Origin: Deltaproteobacteria bacterium
GTDB lineage: Bacteria > Bdellovibrionota > O2-12-FULL-43-9 > JACQJE01
Direction of reading: 5' to 3'
Assembly: GCA_016205125.1 (NCBI GenBank)
Contig: JACQJE010000025.1
Location: forward strand, 1 to 5,973
DNA: 5,973 nt
The translations under genes and the position numbers were made by a program. The notes under the pieces were generated by a model that saw only the letters and a list, made by a program, of their open reading frames with translations, ran no database searches and had not been told where the DNA came from. Positions 1 through 5,973 of this stretch are shown here, in pieces. Positions within the stretch are counted from its first letter, which is position 1; every line of letters starts with the position of its first letter.

Positions 1-1666
<1,666 letters not shown>

Positions 1667-1673
1667 AATCGTT

Positions 1674-1678
1674 GGGAG
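1674..1678 (+). promoter_or_regulatory. Ribosome binding site of the fabH-like gene
   Basis: GGGAG lies 9 bases upstream of the ATG at 1688, inside the 21-base gap after the gyrB stop. It supports this start and suggests that translation follows directly from the gyrB message. Confidence 0.7.
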
Positions 1679-1687
1679 TATTTTTCA

Positions 1688-2683
1688 ATGAAACGTACAG
1701 CAATTCTTGGAACGGGTCATTATGTGCCGCCTCGAGTCGTGACCAATCAGGAACTCGAGAAGTTGATGGATACGACGGATGAATGGATTGTTCAGCGGAC
1801 GGGCATCCGCGAGCGGCGCTTTGTCGATCCCGGTGTTGGCCCAGCCGAGTTGGCAGAGAACGCGGCGAGAGCAGCGGTAGAAGATGCGGCGCTCCGCATT
1901 CAGGATATCGATTTTATCATCCTGGCCACATTGAGTCCCCAACACAACTTTCCTGGCACATCCTGTTTTTTGCAGGAAAAGCTTGGGCATCCCGGCATCG
2001 GAGCCCTCGATATCCGTACGCAGTGCACGGGGTTTCTTTATGCTCTCTCTATTGCGGATCAATTTATCAAGACTGGGATGTATCAGCGAATTTTGGTTGT
2101 GGGGGCAGAGGTGCACTCCACGGGGATCGATCTTTCGACGCGCGGGAGAGACGTGGCTGTTCTATTTGGAGATGGCGCGGGAGCCTTTGTCTTAGGTGCA
2201 AGTGACGATCCAAATCGCGGCATACTCTCGACCCATCTTCACGCAGATGGACGTTTCGCCAGAGATCTCTGGCTTGAGGCTCCGGGCTCTGTGTTTCAAC
2301 CGAGGATGACTGTAGAAATGGTGACAGAGGGGAAATGTTATCCCCAGATGAATGGAAAGAAGGTTTTTACGAGCGCAGTGAAGAAATTTCCAGAGGTGAT
2401 GCGGGAAGCTCTTGTCAGCAATAAAAAATCGAAAGACGACGTCGATCTCTATATTTTGCATCAGGCGAATCTCCGAATTGTCCAGGCCGCAGCGGATCTC
2501 ATGGAAATTCCGCAGGAGAAGTTTTTTAACAATATTGAGAGATACGGGAATACGACGGCGGCATCGATACCGATTGCCTTTAATGAGGCGAAACAAGCAG
2601 GAAGAATCAAGAATGGAGATCTCGTGATGCTTGCCGCATTCGGCTCAGGTTATACATGGGCGTCAGCGCTCTTGAGAATGTGA
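1688..2683 (+). CDS. fabH: 3-oxoacyl-ACP synthase III family protein (KAS III, FabH-like)
   Basis: KAS III enzymes condense an acyl-CoA (usually acetyl-CoA) with malonyl-ACP to start fatty-acid synthesis in the cytoplasm. The 331-residue product has the full thiolase-fold triad: Cys113 in TQCTGFLYAL, His258 in LHQANLRI and Asn288 in ERYGNTTAAS. It also has the CoA-contacting Trp33 and Arg37 of DEWIVQRTGIRER, the FGDGAGA glycine loop (about 160-166), THLHADG, and a C-terminus AAFGSGYTWASALLRM close to FabH. E. coli FabH has 317 residues. Much of the extra length falls around residues 201-222, between the LEAPG segment and the region equivalent to AGNEVFKVAV. TQC replaces the more usual AAC before the nucleophile, and EVHSTGIDLSTRGRD replaces the usual segment before the glycine loop. 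It could therefore be a FabH paralogue with a different acyl primer. The family call is firm; the exact substrate is not. It starts 21 bases after gyrB, probably in the same transcript. Confidence 0.9.
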   Translation: MKRTAILGTGHYVPPRVVTNQELEKLMDTTDEWIVQRTGIRERRFVDPGVGPAELAENAARAAVEDAALRIQDIDFIILATLSPQHNFPGTSCFLQEKLGHPGIGALDIRTQCTGFLYALSIADQFIKTGMYQRILVVGAEVHSTGIDLSTRGRDVAVLFGDGAGAFVLGASDDPNRGILSTHLHADGRFARDLWLEAPGSVFQPRMTVEMVTEGKCYPQMNGKKVFTSAVKKFPEVMREALVSNKKSKDDVDLYILHQANLRIVQAAADLMEIPQEKFFNNIERYGNTTAASIPIAFNEAKQAGRIKNGDLVMLAAFGSGYTWASALLRM

Positions 2684-2688
2684 TCTAC

Positions 2689-2709
2689 CTAGGAGTCTGT
2701 CGGAGAAAT
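2689..2709 (+). repeat. Left terminal inverted repeat of the foldback element
   Basis: Begins CTAGGAGTCTGTCGG and ends AGAAAT. It is complementary to 2866..2886 at 20 of 21 positions; the only difference is G at 2703. Confidence 0.85.
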
Positions 2710-2717
2710 CAATTTTT

Positions 2718-2740
2718 CCCTCTCCCCTTGTGGGAGAGGG
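2718..2740 (+). repeat. Perfect 9-bp hairpin in the left arm of the element
   Basis: CCCTCTCCC (2718..2726) and GGGAGAGGG (2732..2740) pair perfectly around the 5-base loop CTTGT. A related G-rich copy, AAGGGAGAGGGG, follows directly (2741..2752) and could compete for the same C-rich strand. No T-run follows on either strand, so I do not call this a terminator. C-rich and G-rich hairpins of this general type occur as dispersed intergenic repeats in many bacteria. Confidence 0.7.
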
Positions 2741-2763
2741 AAGGGAGAGGGGTAAAGCCGTAA

Positions 2764-2793
2764 AACCTGGACACTCGTTCTGGATAACAGGTT
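2764..2793 (+). repeat. Apical stem of the foldback element
   Basis: AACCTG (2764..2769) and CAGGTT (2788..2793) are complementary across an 18-base loop. They occupy equivalent positions in the two arms and would close the top of the long foldback. The stem is short, so on its own it is weak evidence; it gains weight from the matching arms on either side. Confidence 0.5.
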
Positions 2794-2810
2794 GCGCATT
2801 TTCACCCTCC

Positions 2811-2852
2811 CCTTTATCCCCTCCCATCAAGGGAGGAGAAAGAGGCTTTTTT
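2811..2852 (+). terminator. Candidate intrinsic terminator or attenuator upstream of gyrA
   Basis: A 15-position stem pairs 2811..2825 with 2831..2845 around the loop ATCAA, with 12 Watson-Crick pairs, one G-U (2814 with 2842) and two mismatches (2816 with 2840, 2819 with 2837). The inner six pairs, CCTCCC with GGGAGG, are perfect. One C follows the stem, then six T residues (2847..2852), which is the classic layout for Rho-independent termination on the + strand. It lies in the right arm of the foldback element and could end or reduce transcription from gyrB-fabH before gyrA. Activity is inferred. A competing long foldback with the left arm might prevent this stem from forming. Confidence 0.5.
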
Positions 2853-2865
2853 GGCGAATTTTGCT

Positions 2866-2886
2866 ATTTCTACGACAGACTCCTAG
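2866..2886 (-). repeat. Right terminal inverted repeat of the foldback element
   Basis: Reads ATTTCTACGACAGACT and then CCTAG on the + strand, the reverse complement of 2689..2709 apart from A at 2872. It is followed by TCTGGCTC, which shows no further match to the left flank, so the repeat boundary is sharp. Confidence 0.85.
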
Positions 2887-2915
2887 TCTGGCTCGAATCT
2901 CGCAACTTTGAGAGT

Positions 2916-2920
2916 GAGGA
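2916..2920 (+). promoter_or_regulatory. Ribosome binding site of gyrA
   Basis: GAGGA lies 6 bases before the ATG at 2927. It is outside the foldback element, so gyrA keeps its own translation signal despite the insertion-like sequence upstream. Confidence 0.75.
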
Positions 2921-2926
2921 AAAGCG

Positions 2927-5377
2927 ATGAGTCCTGAAGAACGGCCAGAAAGTTATACGGCCATCAAAATTGAAGAAGAGATGAAAGGATCGTACCTCGA
3001 TTATGCAATGAGCGTCATCGTGGGTCGCGCTCTGCCCGATGTTCGGGACGGGTTAAAACCAGCCCATCGCCGCTCTCTTTTCGCAATGTATGAACTGCAT
3101 AATACGCATGATCGTCCCTATAAAAAATCAGCACGCGTTGTGGGTGATGTCATCGGCAAGTACCACCCTCATGGCGATACGGCGGTGTACGACACGATTG
3201 TGCGGATGGCACAAGATTTTTCGATGCGCTATCCGCTTGTGGATGGACAGGGGAATTTTGGTTCAGTGGACGGTGATTCTCCAGCAGCGATGAGATATAC
3301 CGAGGTTCGCATGACGCCGCTTGCTGAGGAGCTTCTCGCTGAGATTGAGAGAGAGACGGTCAGTTTTTTTTCCAACTACGATGACTCACTCAAGGAACCG
3401 AGCGTTCTTCCGGCGCGTTTCCCAAACCTTCTGGTCAATGGCTCCTCAGGCATTGCGGTTGGAATGGCGACGAATATCCCCCCCCATAATCTGGGGGAAA
3501 TTGTCTCTGCTCTCCTCTTTTTGATTGAGCATCCCGATGCGACGATCAGCCAGCTCTGCCAGTTTGTGCATGGGCCCGATTTCCCGACGGCTGGGTTTAT
3601 TTACGGTATCGATGGGATTCGCGAAGCGTACGAAAAAGGGAAGGGGATTATCAAGCTTCGTGCGCGGGCAGAACTCGAGCAGATTGGAGAGTCGGACCGG
3701 GAACGCATTGTCATAACCGAAATTCCTTATCAGGTGAACAAGGCGCGCCTGATTGAGCAGATTGCGGATTTGGTGCGCGACAAAAAAATTGATGGCATCA
3801 CGGATCTTCGCGACGAATCCGATCGGGACGGGATGCGAATCGTCATTGAACTTCGGCGGAATGAAATCGGAGAGATCATCCTCAATCAGCTCTACAAATT
3901 GACACAAATGGAGACCTCTTTCGGAACAATTTTCCTTGCGCTGGAGCACAATCAGCCGAAGATATTCAATCTGAAAGAGCTCCTTCGAAGTTTTCTTGAT
4001 CATCGTGAAGTTGTGGTCACGAAACGCACGCGCTTTGATCTTGGGAAAGCGCGGGAGCGGGCCCATATCCTGGAGGGTTTAAAGATCGCGTTAGAGAATA
4101 TTGATGACGTGGTCCAGCTCATTAAGAAATCCCCATCTCCAGACGAGGCGCGTTCTGGCCTCATGAAAAAATATTCGCTTTCAGAACGCCAGGCGCAGGC
4201 CATTCTTGACATGAGACTGCAGAGGCTCACGAACCTGGAAAGAGAAAAACTTCTTTCCGAACATAAGGAGCTTCTCTCTAAAATCGCAGAGTATGAAGCA
4301 ATTTTGAGTGACCGCGGCCGCATCCTGAAAGTGATTTCGACCGAACTGCTCGACATCAGAAAACGCTATGCGGATGAGCGAAAGACGGAAATCGTGGGGG
4401 AGGGGAAAGAGATTACGATCGAAGATATGATTGTTGATGAGCCGATGGTCGTTACGATTACACGGACCGGTTTCGTCAAACGGACTCCCGCCGCGACTTA
4501 TCGAAGCCAGCGGAGAGGAGGGAAGGGAGTGAAGGGGGCCCTCATGCGCGAAGAGGATATTATCTCTCATTTCTTTGTTGCTTCTCCCCTTGATTACATG
4601 CTCTGCTTTACCAACGCGGGCCGGGTCTACTGGTTAAAGGTCCATCAGATCCCGGAAGCGACAAAAGTGGCAAAAGGGCGCGCCCTTGTGAGCCTCCTCC
4701 GGTTACAGCCGGGCGAAGAAGTGAGGAGGGTCTTGCTGGTCGATAAATTCGAACCTGGAAAATATGTCCTCTTTGTGACAGAAAAGGGTTATGTGAAAAA
4801 GACAGCACTCGATGCATTCAGCAATCCGAGAGCATCAGGCATTATTGCCATTGGTTTTAAGGAGGAGGATACGCTGGTCGATGTCAGGATGACCAATGGA
4901 TCAAATGACGTCTTCCTGACAACACGCAATGGAAAGTGCATCCGCTTTACTGAGAAAGATGCCCGGCCGATGGGCCGCACTGCTGCGGGAGTCATCGGAA
5001 TTCGTCTTTCGAAGGACGATAAGGTTGTTGCGTTGGCAGTTCTGGACGAAGAGCAGGCAGGAAATCTCCTGACAGGTACAGAGAATGGTTTTGGCAAACG
5101 GTCGCCGGTTTCAGAATACAGGCGTCAGAAGAGGGGAGGTTCTGGCATTATCGACATCAAGACCACAAAGAGGAACGGTCCTGTGATTAGTTCGCTTTGC
5201 GTTCAGGAAGATGATGAGCTGATGCTCGTGACCAGTGAAGGGCAGGTGATGCGGATGCCTGTCTCAGGAATCTCGACGATCGGAAGGAATACACAGGGGG
5301 TGCGGTTCATCCAGATGAACAAGGGAGTAAAGGTTACAGGAATGGCCCTCCTGATCGCAGAAGAGGCAGAAGAATAG
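2927..5377 (+). CDS. gyrA: DNA gyrase subunit A
   Basis: GyrA is the DNA-cleaving and wrapping subunit of gyrase and works as A2B2 with GyrB. The 816-residue product is complete. The winged-helix region contains [16 protein letters not shown] (about 34-49), the quinolone-contact segment [14 protein letters not shown] (77-90) and the catalytic tyrosine Tyr124 in [10 protein letters not shown]. The tower follows, then a coiled-coil segment near residues 427-490 starting [15 protein letters not shown]. The GyrA box QRRGGKG at 528-534 is the hallmark of gyrase as opposed to ParC and is needed for DNA wrapping; repeated beta-pinwheel blades follow, including a degenerate box QKRGGSG (734-740). The length is below E. 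coli (875) and close to B. subtilis GyrA; the C-terminal acidic tail is only a few residues (AEEAEE). The ATG is supported by GAGGA 6 bases upstream and by the conserved early segment [16 protein letters not shown]. No damage is visible. Confidence 0.98.
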   Translation: MSPEERPESYTAIKIEEEMKGSYLDYAMSVIVGRALPDVRDGLKPAHRRSLFAMYELHNTHDRPYKKSARVVGDVIGKYHPHGDTAVYDTIVRMAQDFSMRYPLVDGQGNFGSVDGDSPAAMRYTEVRMTPLAEELLAEIERETVSFFSNYDDSLKEPSVLPARFPNLLVNGSSGIAVGMATNIPPHNLGEIVSALLFLIEHPDATISQLCQFVHGPDFPTAGFIYGIDGIREAYEKGKGIIKLRARAELEQIGESDRERIVITEIPYQVNKARLIEQIADLVRDKKIDGITDLRDESDRDGMRIVIELRRNEIGEIILNQLYKLTQMETSFGTIFLALEHNQPKIFNLKELLRSFLDHREVVVTKRTRFDLGKARERAHILEGLKIALENIDDVVQLIKKSPSPDEARSGLMKKYSLSERQAQAILDMRLQRLTNLEREKLLSEHKELLSKIAEYEAILSDRGRILKVISTELLDIRKRYADERKTEIVGEGKEITIEDMIVDEPMVVTITRTGFVKRTPAATYRSQRRGGKGVKGALMREEDIISHFFVASPLDYMLCFTNAGRVYWLKVHQIPEATKVAKGRALVSLLRLQPGEEVRRVLLVDKFEPGKYVLFVTEKGYVKKTALDAFSNPRASGIIAIGFKEEDTLVDVRMTNGSNDVFLTTRNGKCIRFTEKDARPMGRTAAGVIGIRLSKDDKVVALAVLDEEQAGNLLTGTENGFGKRSPVSEYRRQKRGGSGIIDIKTTKRNGPVISSLCVQEDDELMLVTSEGQVMRMPVSGISTIGRNTQGVRFIQMNKGVKVTGMALLIAEEAEE

Positions 5378-5381
5378 ATTT

Positions 5382-5386
5382 GGGGA
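5382..5386 (+). promoter_or_regulatory. Ribosome binding site supporting the GTG start of hemL
   Basis: GGGGA lies 10 bases before the GTG at 5397 and just after the gyrA stop. There is no in-frame ATG upstream between the gyrA stop and the conserved hemL N-terminus, so this site decides the start. Confidence 0.6.
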
Positions 5387-5396
5387 AGCGGCGGTA

Positions 5397-5973
5397 GTGA
5401 ATTTCTCACATTCTCAGAAAGCATATGAATTAGCGCAAAAATTTATTCCTGGCGGAGTCAATAGTCCGGTCCGGAATTTTTCTCAGACCGGCCTCCCGCA
5501 TCCCATCTTTATCGACAGAGGAAAAGGTTCCCGAATTTGGGATATCGATGGAAATGAGTACATCGACTATGTCAATTCCTGGGGTGCAAGCATCCTCGGC
5601 CACGCGCAGACGAACGTTGTGAATGCGGTTTGTGAAGCGGTCCAAAAGGGGCTCTCTTTTGGCGCGCCCACCGAAGCGGAGACTCGGCTGGCGGCTCTCA
5701 TCAGAGAAGCTTATCCTTCGGTTGAAAAGGTTCGGCTTGTCAATTCAGGCACAGAAGCGGTGATGAGCGCTTTAAGGCTTGCGCGTGCGGTGACAGGAAG
5801 AAATACGATTCTGAAATTCGAGGGTTGCTATCATGGCCACGCGGACGCGCTGTTAGTCAAAGCAGGCTCTGGCCTCCTTGCTCAGAGCGAAGCAACGAGC
5901 GCGGGCATTCCCCCCTCCTTATCAAAAGATACATTAGTGGCTCCGTATAACGATTTGGAGAGGTTAAAGAAGA
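5397..5973 (+). CDS. hemL: Glutamate-1-semialdehyde 2,1-aminomutase, 5' part
   Basis: HemL is a PLP enzyme that converts glutamate-1-semialdehyde to 5-aminolevulinate, the committed precursor of haem and other tetrapyrroles in the C5 pathway; it acts in the cytoplasm as a dimer. The window holds 192 codons of about 427 usual for the family, cut by the window edge. Recognisable parts are KAYELAQKFIPGGVNSPVRN (8-27), the WDIDGNEYIDYVNSWG segment (48-63), ILGHA, SFGAPTEAE (87-95), the phosphate-binding NSGTEAVMSALRLAR (116-130), and the GCYHGHAD motif (143-150) followed by KAGSG. The PLP-binding lysine lies beyond the window. The gating-loop part after KAGSG (LLAQSEATSAGIPPSLSKD) departs from the usual ALTLG-type sequence but keeps the frame. 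I chose GTG at 5397 because it gives an N-terminus of normal length and has GGGGA upstream. Starting 19 bases after gyrA, it is probably co-transcribed with it. Confidence 0.93.
   Translation, partial: MNFSHSQKAYELAQKFIPGGVNSPVRNFSQTGLPHPIFIDRGKGSRIWDIDGNEYIDYVNSWGASILGHAQTNVVNAVCEAVQKGLSFGAPTEAETRLAALIREAYPSVEKVRLVNSGTEAVMSALRLARAVTGRNTILKFEGCYHGHADALLVKAGSGLLAQSEATSAGIPPSLSKDTLVAPYNDLERLKK

Larger units (their letters stand above)
2689..2886. mobile_element. MITE-like foldback element with 20/21 terminal inverted repeats
   Basis: This 198-base stretch starts 5 bases after the fabH stop and ends 40 bases before gyrA. Its outer 21 bases at each end are inverted copies, with one mismatch (2703 against 2872). 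Both ends begin with the palindrome CTAG, which could be a 4-base target duplication; in that case the true inverted repeats are the 17 bases at 2693..2709 and 2866..2882. Inside, the left arm and the reverse complement of the right arm share further blocks in the same order: CCCTTG-TGGGAG or CCCTTGATGGGAG, then a G-rich run with TAAA, then AACCTG. The element can thus fold back around a loop at about 2770..2787. No transposase is encoded, so if mobile it would depend on an enzyme elsewhere. I cannot name the parent IS family. The inverted repeat is seen directly; mobility is inferred. Confidence 0.72.

Noticed and set aside
1685..2116. A 143-codon open frame on the - strand opposite the fabH-like gene
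   Set aside because: Antisense to the conserved catalytic region of the KAS III gene; no family features or start signals.
2718..2740. Left-arm hairpin as an intrinsic terminator
   Set aside because: On the + strand it is followed by AAGGGAGAGG and on the - strand by an A-rich run; neither gives the required T-run.
2853..2915. Possible promoter for gyrA between the terminator-like stem and the ribosome binding site
   Set aside because: TTGCTA at 2861 could pass as a -35, but nothing at the right distance resembles a good -10 box, so it cannot be supported by eye.
2730..2930. A 66-codon open frame on the + strand across the fabH-gyrA gap, ending in the gyrA start (ATGA overlap)
   Set aside because: It runs through the hairpins and right end of the foldback element, its composition follows the C-rich and G-rich repeats, no ribosome binding site precedes it, and it resembles no protein I know.
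3364..3371. Run of eight T within gyrA, followed later by a run of eight C at 3478..3485
   Set aside because: Both encode conserved residues in frame (SFFSN and NIPPHN), the frame continues intact, and there is no sign of programmed slippage or phase variation in an essential gene.
3481..3497. CCCCC and GGGGG able to pair around a 7-base loop inside gyrA
   Set aside because: It is explained by conserved codons for PPHNLG, has no following T-run, and lies inside coding sequence.
3446..4066. A 206-codon open frame on the - strand within gyrA
   Set aside because: It lies entirely opposite highly conserved gyrA coding sequence, has no recognisable domain, and is a long antisense shadow.

Overview
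The window is a dense, single-strand stretch of bacterial chromosome. It reads left to right as the 3' part of gyrB, a complete FabH-family ketoacyl-ACP synthase III gene, a 243-base intergenic gap, a complete gyrA, and the 5' part of hemL. All four genes are on the + strand. Spacing is tight at the gyrB-fabH (21 bases) and gyrA-hemL (19 bases) junctions.

The organism looks like a Gram-negative-type bacterium of roughly balanced base composition. GyrB carries the large insert between the TOPRIM core and the C-terminal QRYKGLGE region that is known from E. coli-type GyrB. GyrA is about 816 residues, shorter than the E. coli protein and with only a brief acidic end. HemL implies that tetrapyrroles are made from glutamate (C5 pathway), which argues against a typical alphaproteobacterium. 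A deltaproteobacterial-grade, Nitrospirota-like or NC10-like lineage would fit, but no species can be named from this sequence.

The two gyrase subunits form the A2B2 topoisomerase II that introduces negative supercoils. They usually sit next to each other or near the origin; here a fatty-acid condensing enzyme lies between them. HemL after gyrA makes 5-aminolevulinate for haem. The four products share no pathway, so the cluster looks like a housekeeping transcription unit rather than a functional module.

The most unusual part is the fabH-gyrA gap. It holds a 198-base imperfect foldback element (2689..2886) whose ends are 21-base inverted repeats matching at 20 positions and beginning with CTAG on both sides. 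The two arms also resemble each other internally, and the right arm contains a GC-rich stem followed by six T residues. I read it as a MITE-like non-autonomous insertion that may also act as a terminator or attenuator between gyrB-fabH and gyrA-hemL. I found no defence system, CRISPR array, tRNA or rRNA.
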